Source of the DNA: Hyphomicrobiales bacterium
GTDB lineage: Bacteria; Pseudomonadota; Alphaproteobacteria; Rhizobiales; Rhizobiaceae
Reading direction: 5' to 3'
Length of the DNA: 64,000 nt
NCBI GenBank assembly: GCA_900472395.1
Contig: UCHV01000005.1
Coordinates: 298,860-362,859 of the forward strand
Both the position numbers and the translations under genes were made by a program. Under the pieces are notes generated by a model. The model saw only the letters and a list, made by a program, of their open reading frames with translations, was not told where the DNA came from and searched no databases. Positions 9,365-17,230 of the stretch are shown piece by piece (positions within the stretch are counted from its first letter, which is position 1; each line of letters starts with the position of its first letter).

Positions 9365-10180
9365 ATGTCGAATGCCGAGATCACGCCCGCCCATCATCCG
9401 GCGCCCCGTTTTGCCATGAACGATCCGGCCTTGCCACCCGAAGCGCGCCGCGACTGGATCGCCGTCCTGCCGCTCGGCGCCCACGAACAGCACGGCCCGC
9501 ATCTGCCGTTCGAAACGGATGCCCTGATCGCCGAAGGCATGGTCGAGCGTATCGTCAAAAGGCTTCCCGCCCACCTGAAGGTCACTTTCCTGCCGGTCGA
9601 ATCGGTCGGTTATTCGATAGAACATATGGATGTGACAGGCACAAAAACGCTCGGGTTTGCAGAGGCCGTCGACCGCTGGCTTGGCATCGCCGAAGACCTG
9701 CATCGCCAAGGCATCCGCAAATTCGTGATGCTGAACGCACATGGGGGAAACTCACCGCTTCTCACCGTCGTGGCGACGGAAGCGCGTGTTCGTTTCAACA
9801 TGCTGGCGGTGGCCACGAGCTGGACCCGTTTCGGCCAGCCACAGGACTGGATCACGCCGCAGGACAAGGCGATCGACATCCACGGCGGCGATATCGAGAC
9901 CTCGGTAATGCTGGCGCTCTGGCCCGAGCGGGTGAATATGGCGAAGGCGGAAAGGTTCAGTTCCCGGCAAGCGGAGTTTGCGCAGGAATACAAACATCTG
10001 CGCGCCTATGGACCGCATGCCTTCGGCTGGAAAATGAGCGACCTCAACGAAAAGGGCGTGGCGGGCGATGCCAGCGCCGCGACGGCCGAACGCGGTGAAC
10101 AACTGGTGGCGCATGCGGTCACCGGAATTCTTGAGCTTCTGCAGGATGTGGCTCGGTTTGATGTCGAGACATTGAAGTGA
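9365..10180 (+). CDS. creatininase-family amidohydrolase
   Basis: The 271-residue protein carries the metal-binding signature of the creatininase family: PLGAHEQHGPHLPFETDA near the N-terminus, LNAHGGN in the middle, and DIHGGDIETS, whose Glu and His ligate zinc or manganese. Members hydrolyse creatinine or act in riboflavin/F420 and mycofactocin pathways. The precise substrate here is unknown. The frame is open further upstream into the MarR gene, but the ATG at 9365 is the first start outside it; ATG at 9416 would shorten it by 17 residues. The nearest upstream gene is the divergent MarR regulator. Confidence 0.88.
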   Translation: MSNAEITPAHHPAPRFAMNDPALPPEARRDWIAVLPLGAHEQHGPHLPFETDALIAEGMVERIVKRLPAHLKVTFLPVESVGYSIEHMDVTGTKTLGFAEAVDRWLGIAEDLHRQGIRKFVMLNAHGGNSPLLTVVATEARVRFNMLAVATSWTRFGQPQDWITPQDKAIDIHGGDIETSVMLALWPERVNMAKAERFSSRQAEFAQEYKHLRAYGPHAFGWKMSDLNEKGVAGDASAATAERGEQLVAHAVTGILELLQDVARFDVETLK

Positions 10181-10283
10181 CGCCAAGTGTCCCCGAAATA
10201 TATGAGGGATCGTTTCGAGCGCTTGTCGCCGAAACCGCGATACCTCATACTGCTGCAAGTTGTGATCGCCAGAGGAGGCGGAC

Positions 10284-10622
10284 ATGCGCATATCCATCGC
10301 CGAGGCCCAGGGCCAGCTTGAAGAACTTGTGAAACGTGCCGAGCAAGGCGAGGAGATCATCCTGACGCAGCCCGGCTTGCCCTCCGCGCGACTGTCGATT
10401 GTGCATACAGCGACACAAACTTCGCGCCAACACTACGATGCCGTCGCAGAGCTGGCCAAAATCGGTCCGCTGACATCGAAACGCGAGCCTCTGAGCGCTG
10501 AAGAGAAAAGAAAAGTGTTCGAGGAAATCCGCAGGCGCGCACCTGAGAGGGACCTTTTCGACAGCACCGACGCCGCTCACAGCCAGGATTTTCTTTATGA
10601 CGAATTCGGCTTGCCCAAATGA
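10284..10622 (+). CDS. Phd/YefM-type antitoxin of a VapC pair
   Basis: The 112-residue protein begins MRISIAEAQGQLEELVKRAE, the dimerisation and DNA-binding fold of Phd/YefM antitoxins (residues 1-50). A charged and probably unstructured C-terminal part (KREPLSAEEKRKVFEEIRRR) would wrap the toxin. A GGAGG site precedes the ATG. Its stop overlaps the start of the PIN-domain toxin gene (ATGA at 10619-10622), the usual coupling of such operons. It should neutralise the RNase and repress the shared promoter. Confidence 0.9.
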   Translation: MRISIAEAQGQLEELVKRAEQGEEIILTQPGLPSARLSIVHTATQTSRQHYDAVAELAKIGPLTSKREPLSAEEKRKVFEEIRRRAPERDLFDSTDAAHSQDFLYDEFGLPK

Positions 10623-11008
10623 TCGTCATCGACTCGTCGGCAATTATCGCAATTGCAACGAACGAGCCAATGGCGCGCGAGTGTGAAAGGGTTCTGCAAA
10701 CAGAGAAAGCAGTCCTTATTTCTGCTGGTACTCTCGCAGAGGTTCTGATCGTCGCGGCCCGACGCAAACTTGTTCAGGATGTAAACGATCTCTTGAACAG
10801 CGCCATTACCCAGATCGTAGACGTGACGCCAGCGCGCGCCCAACGGGCTGCCACAGCCTACGCCCAATGGGGAAAAGGCATTCATCCCGCCGCACTCAAC
10901 TTCGGCGACTGTTTTGCCTATGCCACGGCGCAGGAGTTCGATTGCCCTCTCCTCTTTATCGGCGATGACTTTTCCCGCACCGACATCAAGCCCGCTATCG
11001 CAGCCTGA
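10619..11008 (+). CDS. vapC: VapC-family PIN-domain ribonuclease toxin
   Basis: The 129-residue PIN domain has all the acidic metal ligands expected: Asp5 in MIVIDSSA, Glu41 in TLAEVLIV, Asp97 in NFGDCFAYA, and Asp116/Asp117 in FIGDDF. These coordinate Mg/Mn for endoribonuclease activity, in VapC usually on initiator tRNA or rRNA. The gene overlaps its antitoxin by four bases and appears intact. It is an ordinary chromosomal type II pair with no mobile element nearby. Confidence 0.92.
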   Translation: MIVIDSSAIIAIATNEPMARECERVLQTEKAVLISAGTLAEVLIVAARRKLVQDVNDLLNSAITQIVDVTPARAQRAATAYAQWGKGIHPAALNFGDCFAYATAQEFDCPLLFIGDDFSRTDIKPAIAA

Positions 11009-11032
11009 TCGCCACCCCGTTCTCTTGGCGTC

Positions 11033-11044
11033 ATCTTATAACAT
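11033..11044 (+). promoter_or_regulatory. candidate Zur box upstream of the CobW-WD40 operon
   Basis: ATCTTATAACAT differs at one base from the ATGTTATAACAT palindrome that I recall as the core of the Rhizobiales Zur (zinc uptake regulator) site. It lies 106 bases before the His-rich CobW gene, a known type of Zur target. Confidence 0.5.
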
Positions 11045-11149
11045 TAAACCCTTTGAACTCCTCCCGGCTTGCTCTTATATGGGGCTGACCGGATGTCCGG
11101 GTCCTAAAAATTCCGCGCGCTCAGCGCCCCAAAATCTCTCGAGGTTTCC

Positions 11150-12319
11150 ATGACCGAAGCAGCCACCGCAAAGCCCGTTCCCGTTACCGTGCTGACCGGC
11201 TATCTCGGCGCCGGCAAGACGACGCTTCTCAACCGCATTCTGTCCGAAAGCCACGGCAAGAAATACGCCGTCATCGTCAACGAGTTCGGCGAGATCGGCA
11301 TCGACAACGATCTGATCGTCGAGTCGGACGAAGAAATCTATGAAATGAACAATGGCTGCGTCTGCTGCACCGTGCGCGGCGACCTGATCCGCGTCGTTGA
11401 AGGCCTGATGCGCCGCCCCGGCCGTTTCGATGGCATCATCGTCGAGACCACCGGCCTTGCCGATCCGGTTCCGGTTGCGCAGACCTTCTTCATGGACGAT
11501 GACGTGCGCGCCAAGACCGAGCTCGACGCCGTCATCGCGCTGGTCGACGCCAAGCATCTGCCGCTGCGCCTCAAGGACAGCCGCGAGGCCGAAGACCAGA
11601 TCGCCTTTGCCGATGTCGTTCTTATCAACAAGACCGACCTCGTGACGCCGGAAGAACTGGCCGTCATCGAAGAGATCGTCCGCGCCATCAACCCCACCGC
11701 CCGCATCCACAAGGTGACCCGTTCGGGCGTCGATCTTGCTCGCGTGCTCGATCAGGGTGCCTTCAACCTCGAGCGCGCTCTGGAAAACGATCCGCATTTC
11801 CTCGAGCACGGCCATGACGATCATGTCTGCGGCCCGGATTGCGACCATGACCACGGTCATCATCATCACGGCCATGATCACCATCACCACGATCACGATC
11901 ACACCTGCGGTCCCGATTGCGGCCACGATCATCATCATGATCACGGGCATGACCATGCCCATGATCATCACCACCATTCGCCGGGCGCCGTTGCCGCCAT
12001 CCATGACCTGACGGTCAAGTCGATCTCGCTGCGCGGCGGAGAGATGAACCCGGAGCGTTTCTTCCCCTGGATCCAGAAGATCACCCAGACGGAAGGTCCC
12101 AACATTCTGCGTCTCAAGGGCATCATCGCCTTCAAGGGTGACGAGGAACGTTATGTCGTTCAGGGCGTGCACATGATTGTCGAAGGTGATCATCAGCGTC
12201 CTTGGAAGGAAAACGAAAAGCGCGAAAGCCGCCTCGTCTTCATCGGCCGCGATCTCGATTTTGCGAAGATCGAGCAAAGCTTCCTCGCCTGCCAGGCGAC
12301 GGAAAAGACACCGGCCTGA
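11150..12319 (+). CDS. COG0523 CobW/ZNG1-type GTPase with His-rich metal-binding loop
   Basis: The 389-residue protein has the G3E GTPase core: Walker [14 protein letters not shown] (about residues 17-29), the metal site [13 protein letters not shown] (CxCC, about 66-78), and the NKTD base-recognition motif near 161-164. A CobW C-terminal domain follows from about residue 280. Between them, residues about 220-276 are roughly half histidine and include two CGPDC motifs, which should buffer or deliver zinc. Family members insert metals into client proteins under zinc starvation. The Zur-like box upstream and the WD40 gene 57 bases downstream support a zinc role. The older cobalamin annotation is unlikely here. 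Confidence 0.9.
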   Translation: MTEAATAKPVPVTVLTGYLGAGKTTLLNRILSESHGKKYAVIVNEFGEIGIDNDLIVESDEEIYEMNNGCVCCTVRGDLIRVVEGLMRRPGRFDGIIVETTGLADPVPVAQTFFMDDDVRAKTELDAVIALVDAKHLPLRLKDSREAEDQIAFADVVLINKTDLVTPEELAVIEEIVRAINPTARIHKVTRSGVDLARVLDQGAFNLERALENDPHFLEHGHDDHVCGPDCDHDHGHHHHGHDHHHHDHDHTCGPDCGHDHHHDHGHDHAHDHHHHSPGAVAAIHDLTVKSISLRGGEMNPERFFPWIQKITQTEGPNILRLKGIIAFKGDEERYVVQGVHMIVEGDHQRPWKENEKRESRLVFIGRDLDFAKIEQSFLACQATEKTPA

Positions 12320-12376
12320 TGAGAACACTGACCAAGCGGTCATCGACGAAATCCATGCTTGAAAGAAATGCCACTG

Positions 12377-13363
12377 ATGCCGACCGTTGCTCCGCTTGAT
12401 CTTGAAGGCCATGTCGTCGGGGTTCACTTCCTCGGCGATACTCCATTTTTCGCCACCGCCGCCGGCACCATTCACCGCCTCGATGGTGGCGAAAAGGTCG
12501 AGGAAGCCCATCAGGGCCTCCTCACCTTCGTGCGTGATCCGTTCAGCAATTCGCTGCTCACAGGCGGCGAAGACGGCAAGGTGCTGCGTATAACGCCGGA
12601 TGGTTCGACCACGCTGGTTGCAGAAGCACCACGCAAGTGGATCAATGTCGTGGCCGGCGGCCCGCAGAACGCGGTGGCTTACGCTTACGGCAAATCGAGC
12701 TTCGTGAAGCTCGCCGACGGCACCACAAAGGAATTTACCGAGGAACGCAGCGTCGAGGCGATTGCCTTTGCGCCGAAGGGAATGCGCATCGCCGCCGCCC
12801 GTTATAACGGCGTTTCGATGCACTGGGTCGGCACCAATGCGCCGGCACAGGATCTGGAATGGAAGGGTGCCCATACCGGCGTCACCTTCTCGCCGGATGG
12901 CCGTTTCCTTGTCACCATGATGGTGGAAAACGCCCTGCACGGCTGGAAGCTGGACGGCAAGGCGGGTGACGCCCGCCATATGCGCATGACCGGTTATCCT
13001 GCCAAGGTAAAGTCGCTGTCATGGTCGCCCAAGGGCAAGTGGCTGGCTTCGTCAGGCGCGCCGGCCGCCATCGTCTGGCCGTTTGCCGGCAAGGATGGCC
13101 CGATGGGCAAGGCGCCGCAGGAACTCGGCACCCGCGCCAATATCATGGTCACGCAGGTGGCCTTCCACCCGGCCGAAGAGGTGCTCGCCATCGGTTATAT
13201 CGACGGCATGATTCTCGGCGTGCGGCTGGCCGATGGCAAGGAAGCGCTGCTGCGCCGTCCCGGCAAGGGCGGCATTACCGGCTTCAGCTGGAGCGCGGAT
13301 GGCAAGCGTCTGGCCTTTGCATCCGATGCCGGCGATTGCGGCGTGGTCGATATCTCGGCCTGA
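12377..13363 (+). CDS. WD40-repeat protein partner of CobW
   Basis: The 328-residue protein is a string of about seven WD40/beta-propeller blades, visible as repeated segments such as VTFSPDGRFLVTMMV, KSLSWSPKGKWLASSG and TGFSWSADGKRLAFAS. No signal peptide or membrane segment is seen, so it is cytoplasmic. ATG at 12377 is chosen because an AAAGAAA stretch precedes it at workable spacing. ATG at 12368 and TTG at 12359 are alternatives. It follows the CobW GTPase gene by 57 bases. CobW-WD40 neighbours recur in Rhizobiales zinc regulons, which suggests a chaperone complex. The biochemical role is unknown. Confidence 0.85.
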   Translation: MPTVAPLDLEGHVVGVHFLGDTPFFATAAGTIHRLDGGEKVEEAHQGLLTFVRDPFSNSLLTGGEDGKVLRITPDGSTTLVAEAPRKWINVVAGGPQNAVAYAYGKSSFVKLADGTTKEFTEERSVEAIAFAPKGMRIAAARYNGVSMHWVGTNAPAQDLEWKGAHTGVTFSPDGRFLVTMMVENALHGWKLDGKAGDARHMRMTGYPAKVKSLSWSPKGKWLASSGAPAAIVWPFAGKDGPMGKAPQELGTRANIMVTQVAFHPAEEVLAIGYIDGMILGVRLADGKEALLRRPGKGGITGFSWSADGKRLAFASDAGDCGVVDISA

Positions 13364-13495
13364 TTTATCGGGCGGCTCGGTTTTCATCTGAATGCCGGGT
13401 CGCTTCAATGCCGCCTTGCCGCTTCGCAAGATTGCGATCCGATAGCAGGGCAGCCATAAGACCCCATGGCGCAATGGCCCTGGATGGAGAAAACG

Positions 13496-14173
13496 ATGAT
13501 CCCCTGGATAGTGCTCGATACGGCAAAAGTGCCCGGTGGACGTGACGAATTGCGCCTGAAACAGCGCGGCTCGGAATTCTCCATCATGCTTGGCACCAAC
13601 GAACTGATGAACAGCCGCCTCAGCGGCTCGGAAGAAGCACTGGCCAAACTTTCCTGGGAAAAGATCAAGGGACGCAAACAGCCGAAAATGCTGATCGGTG
13701 GACTCGGCATGGGTTTCACCTTGCGTGCGGCACTGAAGGTGCTTCCCGCCGATGCGCAGATCACCGTCGCAGAACTGGTGCCCGCCGTGGTCGCATGGGC
13801 ACGCGGCCCGATGGCCGAGGTCTACGGCGACTGCCTGTCCGACCCACGCGTGACGATCAGGGAAGACGATGTCGCTGACCTGATCAATGCGCGGCCGCAG
13901 GCATGGGATGCCATTCTTCTCGACGTCGACAACGGCCCGGAAGCATTGACACGCGATGAAAACGACCAGATCTATGCCTCGCGCGGGCTTCGCGCCGCAA
14001 AAACCGCATTGACACCAGGGGGCGTTCTCGCCGTCTGGTCATCGGCACCCGACCCCAAGTTCACACGTCGCCTGCAGGCATCAGGCTTTACGGTGGAAGA
14101 AGCACGCGCACATGCCAATGGCCGCGGCAAGGGTGGCGGCGCGCGCCACATGATCTGGCTTGCCACCGCCTGA
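13496..14173 (+). CDS. spermidine synthase-like / class I SAM-fold protein
   Basis: The 225-residue protein has a Rossmann fold of the polyamine aminopropyltransferase type: GGLGMGFTLRAAL as motif I (about residues 63-75), VAELVPAVVAWAR as the acidic end of strand 2, and AILLDVDNGPEAL as the active-site strand. Many bacterial proteins annotated spermidine synthase in this size class lack proof of that activity. The ATG at 13496 is chosen because TGGAG precedes it by six bases; the ATG at 13484 lacks such a site. The gene follows the WD40 gene by 132 bases. Ornithine decarboxylase lies 3 kb away, so a polyamine link is possible but unproven. Confidence 0.75.
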   Translation: MIPWIVLDTAKVPGGRDELRLKQRGSEFSIMLGTNELMNSRLSGSEEALAKLSWEKIKGRKQPKMLIGGLGMGFTLRAALKVLPADAQITVAELVPAVVAWARGPMAEVYGDCLSDPRVTIREDDVADLINARPQAWDAILLDVDNGPEALTRDENDQIYASRGLRAAKTALTPGGVLAVWSSAPDPKFTRRLQASGFTVEEARAHANGRGKGGGARHMIWLATA

Positions 14174-14175
14174 AA

Positions 14176-15189
14176 TCAGGCAGATCTGACAGCGCCGATG
14201 ATATTGCCGAGCAGCGCATGCAGATCGTCGCGATAACCGCTGCGGGCCGATGGTCCGTTGTCGCTCGAGGTCATCACCACCGTCATCTGCAATGACGGCA
14301 CGATATAGACCATCTGCCCGCCATAACCCCAGCCGAACCAGACGTTCTCGCCGCCGATCGTGCGGTTGAACCAGCCGTAACCATATCCATCACCGGAAAA
14401 ACGCGAATGGGTGCGCACCTGCCACGACGTGGCGATCCAGTCGGCCGGGATGACCTGCCGTCCCTCGCCCGTCCTGCCGCCATTGCGATAAAGCTCACCG
14501 AAGGCCATCAGCGATCGCGCGGTCATCGCCATCTGGTTGCCACCGAGATAGATGCCTTGGCGGTCCCGCTCCCAGGAACCGATGCGAAAACCCTCGACCG
14601 GCCCGAACCATTCCCGCGCCAGTTCCAATGTCGATTTGCGACCGACCCGTGTCAGGATGGCGGAGAGCAGATGCGTCGAGGCCGTGGAGTAGAGCATGTC
14701 GCCACCCGGCTCACCATCGAAGGGCTCGGATAGCGCAAACCGCACCCAGTTGCTGCTCGATACCCAACGCCCGTAATTCGGCCCGGACATGCGCGACAAG
14801 CCCGCCTGCATGGACAGAAGATTGCCGATGGTGATCTCGGCCAGCCGCGGATCGGGATTGGACGGCAGCGCCGATTTGAGGATCGGCGCGATTTTCTGGT
14901 CCGGCCCATCCAGCAGCTTTTTGCCGATCGCGATGCCGACCATGGCCGAAACGATCGATTTCGAAGCGGATTTGATATTCGTCGAGCCGTTGAGCGAATG
15001 ACCATGGAAGGTACGCTGCGCAAGTGGCTTGCCTTCGCGATTGATCAGCACGGCCTTTAGCGGAGACAGGCGCGCCGCATCGTCGAGGACCGAGTGAAGC
15101 CCGGTATTGGTTGGCGCGCCCTGAGCAAACGCGTGGGCAGCGGGAATGAGAAACGGTAGCGAGACCAGAGCGGAGCGGCGCGTGAACAT
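14176..15189 (-). CDS. exported serine hydrolase, class C beta-lactamase-like
   Basis: The 337-residue protein has an N-terminal export signal (TRRSALVSLPFLIPAAHAFA; cleavage near AFA-Q) with a twin-Arg that could use Tat. The catalytic SxxK is SASK (Ser74, Lys77). The second motif, normally YxN, is MLYSTASTHLL (Y-S-T), and a GYGGQ segment stands where the third motif is expected. This is the layout of the beta-lactamase/transpeptidase-like PF00144 group, which includes esterases and peptidases as well as lactamases. It should act in the periplasm. The stop is two bases from that of the convergent methyltransferase-like gene. Confidence 0.85.
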   Translation of the reverse strand: MFTRRSALVSLPFLIPAAHAFAQGAPTNTGLHSVLDDAARLSPLKAVLINREGKPLAQRTFHGHSLNGSTNIKSASKSIVSAMVGIAIGKKLLDGPDQKIAPILKSALPSNPDPRLAEITIGNLLSMQAGLSRMSGPNYGRWVSSSNWVRFALSEPFDGEPGGDMLYSTASTHLLSAILTRVGRKSTLELAREWFGPVEGFRIGSWERDRQGIYLGGNQMAMTARSLMAFGELYRNGGRTGEGRQVIPADWIATSWQVRTHSRFSGDGYGYGWFNRTIGGENVWFGWGYGGQMVYIVPSLQMTVVMTSSDNGPSARSGYRDDLHALLGNIIGAVRSA

Positions 15190-15283
15190 TGTGGCAAGCT
15201 AGGGCGCCAAATGGCCATCACCATGGTGAAACGCCGCGTTTCACACCAAGGTGAAAGACTGTGACGGCTCCGCGCAATGAAAA

Positions 15284-15312
15284 CCCCGCCCCGACATCAT
15301 GTCCGGGCGGGG
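15284..15312 (-). terminator. GC-rich hairpin with T-run on the minus strand
   Basis: CCCCGCCC at 15284-15291 and GGGCGGGG at 15305-15312 form an 8-bp stem continued by GACAT/ATGTC after one mismatch. On the minus strand the stem is followed by TTTT. The 351-base gap 15190-15540 otherwise holds only this and the OmpW terminator hairpins. Confidence 0.5.
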
Positions 15313-15430
15313 CTTCAGGGCATCATGCCCAAGCGTCCAGTGGAGGACGAGCTTATATTTGCATTCTCGAAAATATGATTACAAGTCGAATAAATGTCAA
15401 ATGGCCATGCGCCTGATTTTCGATGGCGCT

Positions 15431-15467
15431 CAAAAGAAAAAACGCGGGCCCCTCTCGGCACCCGCGT
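15431..15467 (-). terminator. intrinsic terminator of the ompW-like gene
   Basis: ACGCGGG (15442-15448) and CCCGCGT (15461-15467) form a 7-bp stem. On the minus strand it is followed by TTTTTTCTTTTG. A second 9-bp stem (GGCCGGCGC at 15489-15497 with GCGCCGGCC at 15508-15516) lies between it and the stop codon. Confidence 0.75.
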
Positions 15468-15540
15468 CGTCATCGTCATAAAAGGAGTGGCCGGCGCCGC
15501 CTCCGTTGCGCCGGCCGGCCCCCTGCCGGTTTGTCTCGCG

Positions 15541-16236
15541 TCAGAACCGGTAGGTGACACCTGCGCCGATCAGCCACGGATCAACCTTGGCCTTGCCGGA
15601 AAGCGGGCCATTCGTCAGCGCATTGTTATCGACCTTCCAGTCGGTTTCGAGGAAGATCTTCTTGACGTCGAAGTTGATGCCCCAATGTTCGTCGAGCATG
15701 TAGTCGAAACCGACCTGCAGCGCGGCGCCGAAGTCGTTCTTGACGTCGAGACCGGTAAAGCCTGGCTTGTCGGACTGGTTGTAGAACATCGAATAGTTGA
15801 TGCCGGCACCGACATAGGGCTTGAATGCGCCCAGATCGGTGAAGTGATATTGCAGCATCAGGGTCGGCGGCAGCAGCCATGCCTTGCCGACATCGAGATC
15901 GCCCAGACCATCGGTCTTGATCTTGGCATAGGTCGTGCCGAGGATCAGTTCGGCGGCGAGATTGTCGGTAAAGTAATAGGTGATGTCCAGTTCGGGAATG
16001 ACCGAATCGGAATAGTTCAGGCCAACGCCTGGAGCCTGGTCGATTGAACCGCTGTCATTGGTGATGACACCGAGCGCGCGAACGCGGATCTGCCACGGGC
16101 TCTTTGTCGAAAGCGTTTCATAAGCGGTCGGTGCCTCCTGCGGTGCGGCCATATCGGCAGCGGTTGCGCCCATTGCAAAAAGCGCAACGCTTGCGCCGGC
16201 CAGATAGGCAAGACCCCGTGCCCCAATCATCTTCAT
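15541..16236 (-). CDS. ompW: OmpW-family outer membrane protein
   Basis: The 231-residue protein has a signal peptide (MKMIGARGLAYLAGASVALF, cleavage near ATA-A). Its beta-barrel ends in YRF, the C-terminal aromatic signal for the Bam machinery. Segments such as SPWQIRVRALGVITND, YYFTDNLAAELILG and FKPYVGAGINYSMF are diagnostic of the OmpW family, an eight-stranded barrel for small hydrophobic molecules. The start at 16236 is supported by AAGGAGAGGG. A perfect FNR/FixK palindrome lies 55 bases upstream, so expression probably responds to oxygen limitation, as is known for E. coli ompW. Confidence 0.93.
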   Translation of the reverse strand: MKMIGARGLAYLAGASVALFAMGATAADMAAPQEAPTAYETLSTKSPWQIRVRALGVITNDSGSIDQAPGVGLNYSDSVIPELDITYYFTDNLAAELILGTTYAKIKTDGLGDLDVGKAWLLPPTLMLQYHFTDLGAFKPYVGAGINYSMFYNQSDKPGFTGLDVKNDFGAALQVGFDYMLDEHWGINFDVKKIFLETDWKVDNNALTNGPLSGKAKVDPWLIGAGVTYRF

Positions 16237-16290
16237 GTCCCTCTCCTTGTTCAAATGGATGCCCAAGGATTAAGCGCATGCGACGGATGG

Positions 16291-16310
16291 CCTTTGATCC
16301 GTATCAAAGG
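16291..16310 (-). promoter_or_regulatory. FNR/FixK-type anaerobox upstream of ompW
   Basis: CCTTTGATCCGTATCAAAGG is a perfect 8-4-8 palindrome containing TTGAT-N4-ATCAA, the consensus bound by FNR/FnrN/FixK regulators. It lies in the 315-base gap 16237-16551, 55 bases before the ompW start codon. Confidence 0.8.
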
Positions 16311-16403
16311 AACCACCACCATGCTGCCGACTGCGGCACAAAAGCCACAAATGAGCGGCGGCTGAAAAACAACCGGATGACAGCGAGGAACACAAATGGA
16401 AAC

Positions 16404-16439
16404 GCCCCGCCTCCCCTTTGCAGGAAGACGGGGCGGGGC
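16404..16439 (-). terminator. terminator-like hairpin after the GNAT gene
   Basis: GCCCCGCC (16404-16411) and GGCGGGGC (16432-16439) form an 8-bp GC stem, followed on the minus strand by GTTTCC. It probably ends transcription from 16552-17124. Confidence 0.5.
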
Positions 16440-16551
16440 AAGATCGGAGATGCGCGAGGCCGTTAAGCGTGTACCGCCACACACCTTGTCTGTCTCATGT
16501 CGTTATTCCTCGGAGCGCCGCTTATACCGCGTTTATCCGAGGTGACACGGG

Positions 16552-17124
16552 TCAGGCCAGCTTGCGTCCACTCGCCACGATCATGCCGGCGGCATCATCC
16601 AGCCAGCCGGCCTTCAACTCCAGCGCCAGAAAACGGGCGCGGTCGCAAGGGCCGGGCATGACGAGGTGCCGGGTCTTGTCGGCAAAAAAGCCGAATTTCT
16701 GATAATAGGGCGCATCGCCGACGAGGATGATGGCGCCATGGCCACGCTTGGTCGCCTCGGAGATGGCGGCACGCATCAGCGCTGCACCAATGCCCTTGCC
16801 CTCACGATCCGGATCGACGGCGAGCGGGCCGAGCAGCAGCGCATCGACAGGAACACCATCGGCGGCAACGCCGGCTTCGATGTTCCACAGGCGAACGGTG
16901 CCGATGACATGGCCGGTCGCATCACGCGCAACCAGCGCCAGGCCTTCGGCCGGCAGACGCTTGTTGCGGATCTTCTCCGATGACTTCTTGCGGCGCTCAG
17001 CGCCCATGGCGCGATCGAGCAGGTTTTCGCGAGCCACGACATCTGCCGCATTTTCAGCGGAAATCGTGAAGGATTTGGATTTCGGCGCAAGGAATGCGCG
17101 TACAGAATCAAGAACAGCGGCCAT
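16552..17124 (-). CDS. GNAT-family N-acetyltransferase (YhbS-like)
   Basis: The 190-residue protein has the GNAT core. Motif A is LGPLAVDPDREGKGIGAALM (about residues 97-116), where the Q/R-x-x-G-x-G/A loop binds the acetyl-CoA pyrophosphate. ILVGDAPYYQKFGF (motif B, strand 5 and helix 4) is typical of the YhbS subgroup. An N-terminal stretch FTISAENAADVVARENLLDR resembles other YhbS-like proteins. The acceptor substrate is unknown. It lies immediately downstream of ornithine decarboxylase on the same strand, with 106 bases between, so it could be part of the same transcript and act on a polyamine; that is only a guess. Confidence 0.85.
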   Translation of the reverse strand: MAAVLDSVRAFLAPKSKSFTISAENAADVVARENLLDRAMGAERRKKSSEKIRNKRLPAEGLALVARDATGHVIGTVRLWNIEAGVAADGVPVDALLLGPLAVDPDREGKGIGAALMRAAISEATKRGHGAIILVGDAPYYQKFGFFADKTRHLVMPGPCDRARFLALELKAGWLDDAAGMIVASGRKLA

Positions 17125-17230
17125 CTTGGCCTCCCGAACTCAAAACCATTTCAAATGGTGTCGTCAGATCATTGTGGATTTGCGGCCCCCGCCTGGAGGA
17201 TCGGGAACCGCGAACTGGTTTACGTCAGCT

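Noticed and set aside
11804..11980. Repetitive DNA inside cobW as a repeat array or CRISPR
   Set aside because: The repetition comes from His, Asp and Gly codons in a coding frame. There are no spacers or regular unit length.
11075..12979. 634-codon open frame on the minus strand, antisense to the CobW gene
   Set aside because: It is the mirror of a GC-rich coding frame and of the His-rich repeat. Its translation is low-complexity (Met/Val/Ile and Asp/Gly runs) and matches no family.
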